Positions 35,325-42,547 of a DNA stretch of 64,000 bases are shown here, one piece after another. A program made the position numbers and the translations under genes. The notes beneath the pieces were generated by a model. The model saw nothing but the letters and a program-made list of their open reading frames with translations, made no database searches and was not told the DNA's origin. Source of the stretch: Collinsella sp. BA40 (lineage in GTDB: Bacteria; Actinomycetota; Coriobacteriia; Coriobacteriales; Coriobacteriaceae). The stretch is from assembly GCF_008014645.1 (NCBI RefSeq), contig NZ_VOWY01000001.1, positions 185,479 through 249,478 of the forward strand, read 5' to 3'. The stretch's first letter is position 1. Each line of letters opens with the position of its first letter.

Positions 35325-35417
35325 ATGGACACGGCACTCATGGTGGTCCAGGCGGCCGCTCTGGCGGTAGGCGCCCTGGCGCTGCTGGCTATCGCGCTGG
35401 TCGACCTCTTCCGATGA
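35325..35417 (+). CDS. Tiny single-pass membrane protein
   Basis: This 30-residue protein, MDTALMVVQ followed by an Ala/Leu-rich hydrophobic helix and ending VDLFR, is preceded by GGGAGGT 6 nt before ATG 35325. An in-frame ATG at 35310 lacks a ribosome-binding site. It follows RNA element B as the 33-residue gene follows element A, which argues the RNA-gene pairing is a unit. Confidence 0.55.
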   Translation: MDTALMVVQAAALAVGALALLAIALVDLFR

Positions 35418-35432
35418 GATGAGGCGAGCCGC

Positions 35433-35567
35433 CCCCGGACCGGCCCGACAGCCCTGCGCGCGGTCGAGCGCGGACGCGGCTCCGGGCGCCCGGAGCAGGA
35501 AGGGACGCGCCGCCCTACTCCCCTGGGGCGGCTTGCGAGGGCCCGGTGAGCGCGGGCCGGCCCGGGG
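35433..35567 (+). ncRNA. Possible third structured RNA element
   Basis: CCCCGGACCGGCCCG (35433-35447) pairs with 35553-35567 with one A-C mismatch. Inside are GCCCT/AGGGC (35451-35455/35538-35542), the hairpin GCTCCGGGC-GCCCGGAGC, and GCCGCCC/GGGCGGC with loop TACTCCCCTG. The topology and CUCC-rich loop resemble copies A and B, but the conserved blocks are missing, so relationship is uncertain. It too ends about 28 nt before a small gene. Confidence 0.45.
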
Positions 35568-35595
35568 ACGGTTCGATGCGAGGAGGTGGCGCCGT

Positions 35596-35823
35596 ATGGC
35601 GTTGGGAAAGAAGGAGCGCTATATCGCGCGCGATCCGGACGGCACGTGGTGCCTGGTCGCGGTGAGGGGCGGAGACGGCTACGGGGGTGCGGGCGGCTGC
35701 AAGACGTGGACGCCCCTGGGGCTGCCGTCCGATCTGAGCGCGCGCAACGTGGCGTCCCTGCTCGAGGTGGTGGCCGCAGGCGGCGTCGACTGCAGGCGGT
35801 ACGCGAAGGCCCATCTAGCATAA
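35596..35823 (+). CDS. Small conserved-looking phage protein of unknown function
   Basis: This 75-residue basic protein (MALGKKERYIARDPDGTWCLVAVRGG ... DLSARNVASLLEVVAAGGVDCRRYAKAHLA) has no membrane segment. AGGAGG lies 9 nt before ATG 35596; the longer frame from 35419 runs through the preceding structured RNA and is rejected. It ends 9 nt before parB, so it may share that transcript. I do not recognise a family. Confidence 0.65.
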   Translation: MALGKKERYIARDPDGTWCLVAVRGGDGYGGAGGCKTWTPLGLPSDLSARNVASLLEVVAAGGVDCRRYAKAHLA

Positions 35824-35832
35824 GGAGGAGCA

Positions 35833-37092
35833 ATGGAATTCACGAGGGAGACTGTCTCGCTGGCGGACATCCGTCCGAGCAAGTCGAATCCGCGCGGCGA
35901 GTTCGGCGACATCGACGCGCTCGCCGATTCGATCAGGGCCACGGGCGGCGAGCCCGTGAACCCGCCCGTGGTGGTGCGGGACGGCAACGTGTACCGCATC
36001 GTGGACGGCGAGCGCCGCTACCGCGCGCTCAGGGAGGTGTGGAAGCGCGAGCCCGGGCACGGGGTCGCCGTCCTCGTGGCGGGCGACCTGGACGCCGCCA
36101 ACGAGCTCGTGGCCATGGTGGCGACCGACGACAAGCTGCAGCTGTCCGATGCCGAGCGCGCCCGCGGCGTGCAGCAGATGCTGATCCTGGGCGTGGACGA
36201 GGAGCGCGTGTCCCGCGCGAGCCGGGCGAGCGCCAAGCAGGTGCGCGCGGCCAAGCGCCTGGCGGGCCGCGTGCAGGAGGGCTGGCAGGTCACGCTCGAC
36301 CAGCTCGCCGCCGCCGACGCGCTCGACTCCGAGGAGGACCGCGAGGCGGTGCTGTCGGCGGGGGATGGCTGGCGCTGGAAGGAGCAGTCGATCCGCGCCC
36401 GCATGGACCGCGAGCAGAAGGCTGCCCGCAAGCTGGAGTGGCTCGTCGACGCGGGCATCCCGGTGCAGGCGGGCGGGGACGCTCCCGAAGGGATGGAGCA
36501 CGTGGCCAACGTGTTCTCGTACGAGCCGCTGTCCCGGGTCAAGGAGGCCGCGAGGGGACTGGACGGGAGCTGCCTCGCGATCATGCGGGACGGAAGCATC
36601 CAGTTCCTGGCGCCCGGGGGTCACTCCGCGCTCGAAGCCGAGGAGGACCCCCGTGCCGCAGAGGCCGCGCGCGAGCACGCCGCCGCCGAATCGCTCGGCA
36701 TGCGGCTCTTCCGGTTCGTGCTCGCCGACGCCTTCGCGTGCGGCGCCGAGCTCGACGAGCGCGTCAGGTCGGCGCGGTCGAACGGGCCCCTGATCCGCCT
36801 TCCGTTCGAGGACTCCGAGCTCGACGAGCTCGCGTGCCAGATTGGCTCGTACAGGGCCAGCCAGCCCGTCGGGCGCTACGAGGTCGCGCAGCACCTGATG
36901 CTGCACGCGGAGCGCCTCTCCTACGGCTTCACGCCCCGGTGGTCGGGCGAGCCGTCGCCGATCGAGGCCGGGCGGCTGCTCGCCGCGATCGAGGCGTTCA
37001 GGCTCGCAGGGTTCGGCGCGTTCGACGAGGGGGACGCCTGGCTGGAGGAGCGCGCCCGCGAGGCTGCCGGCGAGACGGGTGAGCGCGGGTGA
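35833..37092 (+). CDS. ParB-like nuclease-domain protein
   Basis: This 419-residue protein has an N-terminal ParB/Spo0J domain: SLADIRPSKSNPRGEFGDIDALADSIRATG, PVVVRDGNVYRIVDGERRYRAL (the GERR motif, near 57) and a KLQLSDAERARGVQQML helix-turn-helix region. The C-terminal 250 residues are unlike chromosomal ParB. In phages such proteins act in replication or as regulators. AGGAGG precedes ATG 35833. Its stop overlaps the recombinase start, and no parA is nearby. Confidence 0.82.
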   Translation: MEFTRETVSLADIRPSKSNPRGEFGDIDALADSIRATGGEPVNPPVVVRDGNVYRIVDGERRYRALREVWKREPGHGVAVLVAGDLDAANELVAMVATDDKLQLSDAERARGVQQMLILGVDEERVSRASRASAKQVRAAKRLAGRVQEGWQVTLDQLAAADALDSEEDREAVLSAGDGWRWKEQSIRARMDREQKAARKLEWLVDAGIPVQAGGDAPEGMEHVANVFSYEPLSRVKEAARGLDGSCLAIMRDGSIQFLAPGGHSALEAEEDPRAAEAAREHAAAESLGMRLFRFVLADAFACGAELDERVRSARSNGPLIRLPFEDSELDELACQIGSYRASQPVGRYEVAQHLMLHAERLSYGFTPRWSGEPSPIEAGRLLAAIEAFRLAGFGAFDEGDAWLEERAREAAGETGERG

Positions 37093-38258
37093 GCCGGACG
37101 GAGGTGGAGCGCGGGGCGGACGGGCGCTGGTTCGTCCGCCCCTATCTGGGCACCGACCGCCTGACCGGCAGGCCCATCAGGCCGTACCGCAGCTGGCCGG
37201 CGTCAATGTCGCGGGAGCGCGCCCAGGCGGAGGCGGACGCGTGGCTCGCCACGGTCGCGCCGTCGGCGGTGGAGGGCGCCAGCAAGAGGCTCGACTCCAT
37301 GCTCGCGGCCTACGTGGCCGACCCGCAGCGCGACTTCGCGCCGTCCACCCGAGCGGCCTACATGGCGGCGGTGCGGCTGCATATCGCGCCCACCATCGGC
37401 GCGATCCCCTATGACGAGCTGCAGCCCTACGAGGTGGCCGCCGCCTACCGCATCCTGCTCACCGACACCGTCACGCGGCCGGCGATCAGCCGCGCGACCC
37501 TGCGCCGCGACCACGCGCTGCTCTCGGGCGCCTACCGCCACTGGAGCCGCCGCATCGGCCGCAACCCCATGCTGGAGGTCGACGCGCCGGTCCCCGAGCG
37601 CGTGGAACCGGTGGCGCTCGACGAATGGGACCAGGACGCGCTCACGGCGGCGCTGCTCGACGCCATGGCCGAGGACGGCGCCGACCGCGCCAACGTGGTG
37701 CGGCGCACCACCGCCTTCGCCGGCTACATCGCCCTCATGCAGGGCCTGCGGTGCGGCGAGGCGTGCGCCCTGCGGCGGCGCGACTGGCGCGAGGGGGCGC
37801 ACGACGTGCGCGTCTGCGGGACCGTGGTGGAGAAGCCGCGGCTGCACCGCCAGGGCTACCCCAAGCGCGGCAGCGCGGGCAACGTGGCCGCCGCGCCCGA
37901 GGTGGAGGAGGCCATCCGCGCGCACATCGCGTGGCAGGACTCGTGGATGCGCTCGGGCGGCCCCGACGCGGCGCTGCTCTCCGACCGCGCCGACGGGCGG
38001 GTCCCCAGGCCCAGCACCGTCACGGCGCGCTTCACGGCGCTCGCCCGCGAGCTGGGGATGCCCGAGGGCACCACGATGCACACGCTGCGCCATACGCACG
38101 CCACGTGGCTCCTCATGAACGGCTACGACATGAGGACCATCCAGGAGCGGCTGCGCCATAGGGACGTGGCCACGACGCTGAGGATCTATTCGAGCGTCCT
38201 GCCGGGACGCGACGCCCAGGCGGCGGCCGCGTTCGCCGGGGCGCACAAGGGGAGGTAA
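37089..38258 (+). CDS. Second tyrosine recombinase
   Basis: This 389-residue recombinase has an intact catalytic set: Arg in GLRCGEACAL, Lys in the following hairpin, HTLRHTHATW, RLRHRDVATTLRIYSSV with the nucleophile Tyr. The N-terminal AP2-like arm-binding and SAM-like core-binding segments are present. It overlaps parB and precedes the initiator gene, far from both att sites, so it is probably not the integrase for tRNA-Leu. It could resolve phage dimers or serve another site. Codon use matches its neighbours. Confidence 0.88.
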   Translation: MSRTEVERGADGRWFVRPYLGTDRLTGRPIRPYRSWPASMSRERAQAEADAWLATVAPSAVEGASKRLDSMLAAYVADPQRDFAPSTRAAYMAAVRLHIAPTIGAIPYDELQPYEVAAAYRILLTDTVTRPAISRATLRRDHALLSGAYRHWSRRIGRNPMLEVDAPVPERVEPVALDEWDQDALTAALLDAMAEDGADRANVVRRTTAFAGYIALMQGLRCGEACALRRRDWREGAHDVRVCGTVVEKPRLHRQGYPKRGSAGNVAAAPEVEEAIRAHIAWQDSWMRSGGPDAALLSDRADGRVPRPSTVTARFTALARELGMPEGTTMHTLRHTHATWLLMNGYDMRTIQERLRHRDVATTLRIYSSVLPGRDAQAAAAFAGAHKGR

Positions 38259-38263
38259 GAGAG

Positions 38264-39211
38264 ATGGCGAGCCAGCTGGAGTTCGTACCGATCGACATCG
38301 ACATGGCCGACGACCCCAAGGTGTCCTACCTGATGGACACCGTGGGCGCCGGGGACGCCGCCGCGCGCTTCGCCGCGTACGGCCGCCTGGTGCTGGTGAT
38401 GCAGCGCGTCTACCACGACGGCTTCTACCTGAGCTACGGCAAGTTCGAGCGCATCAAGCTCGCGAAGGACGCGGGCATGTCGGCCGACGAGCTGGACGGC
38501 TTCATCGAGTCCTGCATCGACGCTGAGCTCTTCGACGAGGGGATGTTCCGCGAGCACGGCGTGCTCACGTCCCGCGGCATCCAGGCGCGCTACTTCCGCG
38601 CGCGCAAGACCAAGGCTGTGGCGGACGAGGACGCCCCGTTCGTCCTGGGTTCCGCGGCGCCCGAGCGCGTGCGCGAGGACGAGCTCCGAGATTCGCCGAA
38701 AAGCTCCGAGAATCGCCGAGAAGTTCCGAAAAGCTCCGAGATTCGCCGAAAAGCTCCGAAAAATGCCGAGCCTTCAGAAGAGAAGAGAAGAAGAAGTAAA
38801 GAGAAGTCAAGTGAAGGAAAGACGCGCGGCGCGGCCGCTCGGGCGGCGTCGTCCTCTTCGGGGGATTCGGGCGGGTTCGCATCGGTCGCGGCGGGGGCGT
38901 TCCCGCTGGCGTGCCTCTCCGCCGTCTCCGACCCCGCCGGGGGCTACTTCGATTCCGCCGGCGCCGTGCACGACACGCCGTGGGGCGCCATCGAGGCGAC
39001 CTACACGGACCGCACCGGGGGCGGCAACGTGCGCACCTTCGCGATGCAGGTCGCCTCGCTGTGCCCGAAGGGCTGCGACTGCTCGCTGGAGCGCGTCGAG
39101 GGCTGCGCGCGGCTGATCATGCGCTCGCTCGAGCGGTTCGACCCCGCCAAGGGCGCGAGCCCGTTCCCGCTGGCCAAGAAGATCATCCAGGACGAGAGGG
39201 GCGCGGCATGA
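38264..39211 (+). CDS. Replication initiation protein (Lin1244/DUF4373-type)
   Basis: This 315-residue protein opens FVPIDIDMADDPKVSYLMDTVGAGDAAARFAAYGRLVLVMQRVYHDGFYLS, the Lin1244/Lin1753-type N-terminal domain found in phage replication proteins. The middle (residues 140-185) is a repeated charged linker (PKSSEIRRKAPKN) encoded by the iterons. A C-terminal region with CPKGCDCSLERVEGCA follows. Probable role: origin binding and helicase loading. GGAGG precedes ATG 38264. It overlaps the next gene by 4 nt. Confidence 0.75.
   Translation: MASQLEFVPIDIDMADDPKVSYLMDTVGAGDAAARFAAYGRLVLVMQRVYHDGFYLSYGKFERIKLAKDAGMSADELDGFIESCIDAELFDEGMFREHGVLTSRGIQARYFRARKTKAVADEDAPFVLGSAAPERVREDELRDSPKSSENRREVPKSSEIRRKAPKNAEPSEEKRRRSKEKSSEGKTRGAAARAASSSSGDSGGFASVAAGAFPLACLSAVSDPAGGYFDSAGAVHDTPWGAIEATYTDRTGGGNVRTFAMQVASLCPKGCDCSLERVEGCARLIMRSLERFDPAKGASPFPLAKKIIQDERGAA
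38681..38770 (+). repeat. Iterons, candidate replication origin inside the initiator gene
   Basis: Four 20-bp units of consensus AAGCTCCGAGATTCGCCGAA lie at 38681-38700, 38701-38720, 38731-38750 and 38751-38770, with a 10-bp half-unit (38721-38730) after the second. A purine-rich, GC-poorer tract (38771-38820) follows. Four iterons then an easily melted tract inside the initiator gene is the layout of lambda ori within gene O. Confidence 0.78.
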
Positions 39212-39681
39212 GCGCGGAGGGATGGGTGCGCAACCCCAGGTACGCCGAGCACGCGGGCTGCCCGCGCTGCCGCGTGCCGCTCGTGATGATGCCCGTTCCG
39301 GTGCGCTACGTGGCCCCGAGGCGCGTGGCGGCGGACGACGAGGAGGTCGTGGAGTCGGTCTCCGACGGCTTCAAGGCGTCCGAGCGGGTCCGCGGATGGC
39401 GGCATACCGCCACGATGCGCTGTCCGGCGTGCGGCGCCCTGTTCTCGCCGGCGCAGGCCCGCCGCTTCGACTGGAAGCCATCGGACCTGCCCGCTGACTG
39501 GATGGTCAGGCCGCTGCCCGCGCAGCCCGAGGACGGCGCGGAGGCGTTCGCGGCGCTGCGGCGCTCGCTGGAGGAGTCGTCCGCCAGGCGGCGCGGCGGG
39601 GACGGCGGGGCGCGTCTCGGCCCTGCCAACGCCGTGCCAACGGACGGGTCGCAGCGGCGGCTGCCGATCGGCGCTGAATAG
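39208..39681 (+). CDS. Zinc-ribbon-like phage protein
   Basis: This 157-residue protein has two CxxC pairs (GCPRCRVPL near residue 17 and RCPACGALF near 72), consistent with one zinc site, and a charged C-terminus. The role is unknown; its place next to the initiator suggests replication or transcription. ATG 39208 overlaps the initiator stop (ATGA), which rules out the longer frame. Confidence 0.65.
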   Translation: MSAEGWVRNPRYAEHAGCPRCRVPLVMMPVPVRYVAPRRVAADDEEVVESVSDGFKASERVRGWRHTATMRCPACGALFSPAQARRFDWKPSDLPADWMVRPLPAQPEDGAEAFAALRRSLEESSARRRGGDGGARLGPANAVPTDGSQRRLPIGAE

Positions 39682-39764
39682 CAGGTGGCGGCATGCATCC
39701 GAGGTGCCGCGGGGAGCCCGCGGGCAGAGAACGGCTAATTCTCTGGAAAACGAAGAGGAAGAGG

Positions 39765-40439
39765 ATGGACGATTTCGTGACCGAGTTCAACGAGAAGATG
39801 GCGGCGAAGAGCCGGGAGGTATGCGAGCGCATCGAGCGTGAGGACGCCGAGCGCAGGGGCAGGCCGAGCGAGGTGGAGCGCAGGATCCTCGAAGCATGGC
39901 CGCGCTTCGAGGACGGCAAGCCGGTCTGGCTCGACAGCAGGTACCTGGACGAGGGCGGGGAACCGCAGGTGGTTCACGGCGTGCAGCTCTGGGTCGGCGC
40001 CGGCGAGGTGATGGCCGACCTCATCAACGAGGACGGCTGGCACACCGTCTTGAGCGAGGAGGAACGAGCGAGGGAGGCGAAAGAGGCGCTGGATTCCCGC
40101 GGGGAGCAGATCTTCGAGGGCGATATGGTCCGTTCGAAGAGCGGCGAGGTCTGGACGGTGAAGAGTGCGTCTATGCACGGGTTCCTGCCGGGATACATCC
40201 AGGTGCGCTCGGATAAATTCATGACCTACTTCATGCCGCACGAGCTGACCCGCATCGAGCCCGACAGCTGGGGTCGGCTTGAACTGGACGCCGATTCGGG
40301 CGCGTTTCATTACTGCGTGTTGCGCGGCATAGATTACGAACGGGGCAGCACTCGCAGCATGATGGAGGCCTTCGCATTCGACATCATCCGCCGCGCGAAG
40401 GCGCTCGCTGGCGTGGAGGCGGCGCGCGATGAGGATTAG
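39765..40439 (+). CDS. Unknown phage protein with YopX-like segment
   Basis: This 224-residue protein contains DSRGEQIFEGDMVRSKSGEVWTVKSASMHGFLPGYIQVRSDKF, reminiscent of the YopX-type beta-barrel (the Gly-x-x-Ile-x-x-Gly-Asp-x-Val pattern) of many phage early proteins, function unknown. ATG 39765 follows GAGGAAGAGG. An in-frame ATG at 39693 with AGGTGG upstream is an alternative and would add 24 basic residues. Its end overlaps the next gene by 11 nt. Confidence 0.6.
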   Translation: MDDFVTEFNEKMAAKSREVCERIEREDAERRGRPSEVERRILEAWPRFEDGKPVWLDSRYLDEGGEPQVVHGVQLWVGAGEVMADLINEDGWHTVLSEEERAREAKEALDSRGEQIFEGDMVRSKSGEVWTVKSASMHGFLPGYIQVRSDKFMTYFMPHELTRIEPDSWGRLELDADSGAFHYCVLRGIDYERGSTRSMMEAFAFDIIRRAKALAGVEAARDED

Positions 40440-40659
40440 CAGCGCGAAGGACGTCTGCCCTCGCTGCGGCCGCCATTCTGAGTTCGCCACGGCGAAGCGT
40501 AGGGAGACCTGGTTCCACCGGTTCGACGCGAAGAACACCCCCGTCACATGTCTCTCCTGCGGCGCGACGGTGCGCAGGTGCGAGCTGAGGCGGTACACGC
40601 CCGCCGAGCGGACCGCCGTGGAGGCGTCGAAGGGGAAGGAGGCCCGGAATGAAGGTTAA
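40429..40659 (+). CDS. Small zinc-ribbon protein
   Basis: This 76-residue basic protein has VCPRCGRHSEF and VTCLSCGATVRRCEL, two CxxC pairs forming one probable zinc ribbon. It overlaps both neighbours, so the three early genes are coupled. Function unknown. Confidence 0.65.
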   Translation: MRISSAKDVCPRCGRHSEFATAKRRETWFHRFDAKNTPVTCLSCGATVRRCELRRYTPAERTAVEASKGKEARNEG

Positions 40660-40942
40660 GGCGGTGAGGGCGCTGCCCGCGAGGCCCAATACGGCCTGCG
40701 GCCTGCACCAGCGCGCGCTCGTCGAGCTGGCGAGCCCCGTGGCGGTCGGGCGCAGGCGTTCGCCGTTCGTGCTCGTGAGCCATATCGAGCGCCGTCCCGA
40801 GACGCCGGAGGTGAGCGAGTGCATGGCGTTCCTGGCGGAGGAGGACGGCCACGTGTTCTGCTGGGAGCAGCTTGCCGAAGTGATCGGGCTTGATTTCGCG
40901 GAATCGCTCGACTTGATGATCGAGAGGTTGGAGGAGCTATGA
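40649..40942 (+). CDS. Unknown phage early protein
   Basis: This 97-residue protein has a basic first half and an acidic helical end (EDGHVFCWEQLAEVIGLDFAESLDLMIERLEEL). No motif is recognised. ATG 40649 lies in the end of the previous gene with AAGGAGG upstream, and its end overlaps the next start (ATGA). Confidence 0.6.
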   Translation: MKVKAVRALPARPNTACGLHQRALVELASPVAVGRRRSPFVLVSHIERRPETPEVSECMAFLAEEDGHVFCWEQLAEVIGLDFAESLDLMIERLEEL

Positions 40943-41190
40943 GCGGAAACCTGGCGCAGATCGTGGAGGACAACCTCCATCTTCTCGACCGCAACCTCCA
41001 GCTCGAATGCGAGCTCGCCGCGCTGAAGGCGCGGCTGGGACGCGCGGCCCGGATGGCAAGGGGCCTCAAGGGGAGCGCAGGCAGCATCCACGCTGCCTAC
41101 GGCGACCGACCGATTCCGCGCGACCTCGCGAAGCTCGCGAGCGAATACCGCAACATCGCGGAGCGGCTCGAGGAGGCCCTGCGGCTCTGA
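40939..41190 (+). CDS. Unknown small helical protein
   Basis: This 83-residue protein is predicted to be helical (IVEDNLHLLDRNLQLECELAALKARLGRAARMARG), with heptad-like spacing suggesting a short coiled coil. It starts within the previous stop codon. It is the last gene of the early block before the palindromic promoter at 41224. Confidence 0.6.
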   Translation: MSGNLAQIVEDNLHLLDRNLQLECELAALKARLGRAARMARGLKGSAGSIHAAYGDRPIPRDLAKLASEYRNIAERLEEALRL

Positions 41191-41223
41191 TGCGCCTCCG
41201 AGCTGCGAGAAAAGTCAGAATAA

Positions 41224-41266
41224 TATGGGTTCGCCTATTGCAAATATAGGCGAACCCATATATAAT
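41224..41266 (+). promoter_or_regulatory. Promoter overlapped by a 15-bp inverted repeat
   Basis: TATGGGTTCGCCTAT (41224-41238) and its exact complement (41246-41260) flank a 7-nt centre. TTGCAA (41238-41243), 17 nt and a perfect TATAAT (41261-41266) form a strong promoter whose spacer is the right arm, so a protein bound to the repeat would block it. It drives the 44-codon gene at 41303. Confidence 0.8.
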
Positions 41267-41302
41267 AGAGACAACAAAAGCCGAGGGAGAAGGGAGGAAA
41301 CG

Positions 41303-41437
41303 ATGAACGGTTTTTGTTGTTGGCTGCTTCAGGTGCTGCTCGAGTTCCTGATAGCGGAGCTGCTTCATTGGCTGCTCGACAAGTCAAGGAAGCGAAAGAC
41401 CCCCAAGACGCCGGGAAAGCACTTCAAGGGGGTCTAG
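41303..41437 (+). CDS. Small membrane protein
   Basis: This 44-residue protein has a Leu/Trp/Cys-rich hydrophobic N-terminal half (CCWLLQVLLEFLIAELLHWLL) and a basic tail (KSRKRKTPKTPGKHFKG). GGGAGGA precedes ATG 41303. It is the first gene behind the palindrome-controlled promoter. The amphipathic-plus-basic build resembles membrane-active peptides, including small type I toxins, but no family match is claimed. Confidence 0.6.
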   Translation: MNGFCCWLLQVLLEFLIAELLHWLLDKSRKRKTPKTPGKHFKGV

Positions 41438-41501
41438 CAACTAGAGGGGTGCCGCCTTCGGGCGGCGCCCTGTCAACCACAGTCTACCAAAGGAGTCGAA
41501 T

Positions 41502-41591
41502 ATGGAGAAGCTCATCGAGTTCGCCATCGGCGTGGCGTTCTTCTTCGTGCTGATCGCCGTATACCGCCATTTCAGGAACAAGGGGGAGTAG
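41502..41591 (+). CDS. Tiny single-pass membrane protein
   Basis: This 29-residue protein, MEKLIEFAIGVAFFFVLIAVYRHFRNKGE, is one hydrophobic helix with a basic end. AAAGGAG precedes ATG 41502, and the next gene starts right after its stop. A GGGTGCCGCC-TTCG-GGCGGCGCCC hairpin (41447-41470) lies upstream, so expression may be partly separate from the 44-residue gene. Confidence 0.6.
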   Translation: MEKLIEFAIGVAFFFVLIAVYRHFRNKGE

Positions 41592-41774
41592 ATGGTTTCC
41601 GAAGCGCAGAAGCGGGCATCCGCCAAGTACCAGCGCGAGAGCACCAAGCGCAAGGCGCTGACGTTCTATAAGTCCGAGGCGGACATCCTCGAATGGCTGG
41701 AGAGCCAGGAGAACCAGGCGGGCTACATCAAGCGCTTGATCCGCGAGGATATGGAGCGCCGCACCAGCTCGTAG
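41592..41774 (+). CDS. Small basic ribbon-helix-helix-like protein
   Basis: This 60-residue protein (KALTFYKSEADILEWLESQENQAGYIKRLIREDMERR) has the short strand followed by two helices expected of ribbon-helix-helix regulators; similar small proteins are common in phages and plasmids. It is third in the unit behind the inverted-repeat promoter and could be its repressor, an inference. ATG 41592 abuts the previous stop. Confidence 0.65.
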   Translation: MVSEAQKRASAKYQRESTKRKALTFYKSEADILEWLESQENQAGYIKRLIREDMERRTSS

Positions 41775-41806
41775 CGTTCTATGGCGTTCTACCTGGTAAA
41801 ATGTAA

Positions 41807-41842
41807 GAGACCCGCCCGTGCATGGCCGCGCGGGCGGGTCTC
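41807..41842 (+). terminator. Terminator closing the small-protein unit
   Basis: GAGACCCGCCCG (41807-41818) pairs perfectly with CGGGCGGGTCTC (41831-41842). It closes the unit that begins at the 41224 promoter. It is followed by GTTGG, not a clean T-run. Confidence 0.7.
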
Positions 41843-41894
41843 GTTGGCACCTCCGGTACCGAGTCGCATCATCAAGGCTACCACAGGAGGTTGC

Positions 41895-42389
41895 ATGGAA
41901 GCTTCAACGTATTCGGGCGCCCGCGAGTTCTTCGAGGCGGTGCGCGACGCCGCCATCGAGCTGGAGCGCTCGGAGCGGCAGATCGCCAGGATGCGGCTCT
42001 CCGAGGGCGTCCGCGCGCAGCGCTACGAGGTGCGCGGCGCCGGCGGCGGGGACAGGTCGGGCATGTCTGCCACGGACGCGCGCATGGACTTCGAGTCGCT
42101 CATGGAGCGCAGGGTCCGCGAGGACAGGGAGATCGTGGCGCGCGGCGTACGCCTCTGCTACGGCGAGGAGGGCTCGGGCGGCGGCGTGTGCGCCCTGCTC
42201 GGCTCCCTCGCGGCGGATTCGGTCTATTGGCGCTACTGCCGCGGCGCGAGCTGGGCCAAGGCCGCCGAGGCGGTGGGGGCCTCCACGAAGAGCGTCCAGC
42301 GATGGTGCGACACCGCGTTCGACACCATGGACGCGCACGGCTGCGCGTGCTCGGTGGCCGGTATCGGGCTGGCCGAGGGGAAATCTTAA
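41895..42389 (+). CDS. ArpU-like late transcription regulator
   Basis: This 164-residue protein is helical and ends with an HTH-like segment (GASWAKAAEAVGASTKSVQRWCDTAFDTMDAHG, about 118-150), the sigma-like arrangement of ArpU/RinA-type phage regulators. Genes of this kind stand just before the terminase and switch on late transcription. AGGAGG precedes ATG 41895. The repeats at 42396-42435 immediately downstream are its likely binding site. Confidence 0.65.
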   Translation: MEASTYSGAREFFEAVRDAAIELERSERQIARMRLSEGVRAQRYEVRGAGGGDRSGMSATDARMDFESLMERRVREDREIVARGVRLCYGEEGSGGGVCALLGSLAADSVYWRYCRGASWAKAAEAVGASTKSVQRWCDTAFDTMDAHGCACSVAGIGLAEGKS

Positions 42390-42395
42390 GTAATT

Positions 42396-42460
42396 TGACG
42401 CACCGTGACGCGCCGTGACGCGCCGTGACGCATTGCGCGCGGTGAAAAACGTGTTATAGG
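42396..42460 (+). promoter_or_regulatory. Four phased 10-bp repeats and late promoter
   Basis: TGACGC(A/G)CCG is repeated head-to-tail four times at 42396-42435 (last unit TGACGCATTG), one repeat per helical turn. It ends at a weak promoter, TTGCGC (42433-42438), 16 nt, TATAGG (42455-42460). Phased sites against a poor -35 suggest activator-dependent late transcription. Confidence 0.65.
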
Positions 42461-42547
42461 TATGGTGTGCGAAAAGCGCATCGAGGCCGCTGGGATCCGT
42501 GATGACCCGGCGGCCTTTCTCTTTCCAAACCGAATAACGGAGGAGCC

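Noticed and set aside
35419..35595. N-terminal extension of the gene at 35596
   Set aside because: The extension runs through a strongly base-paired element and ends at a proper ribosome-binding site for ATG 35596.
38681..38770. Purely protein-level repeat in the initiator
   Set aside because: The repeats are conserved at nucleotide level over 20 bp, including third codon positions, so a DNA role is more likely.
42396..42435. CRISPR-like array
   Set aside because: Repeats are 10 bp and contiguous without spacers; they fit an operator, and no cas genes are present anywhere in the window.
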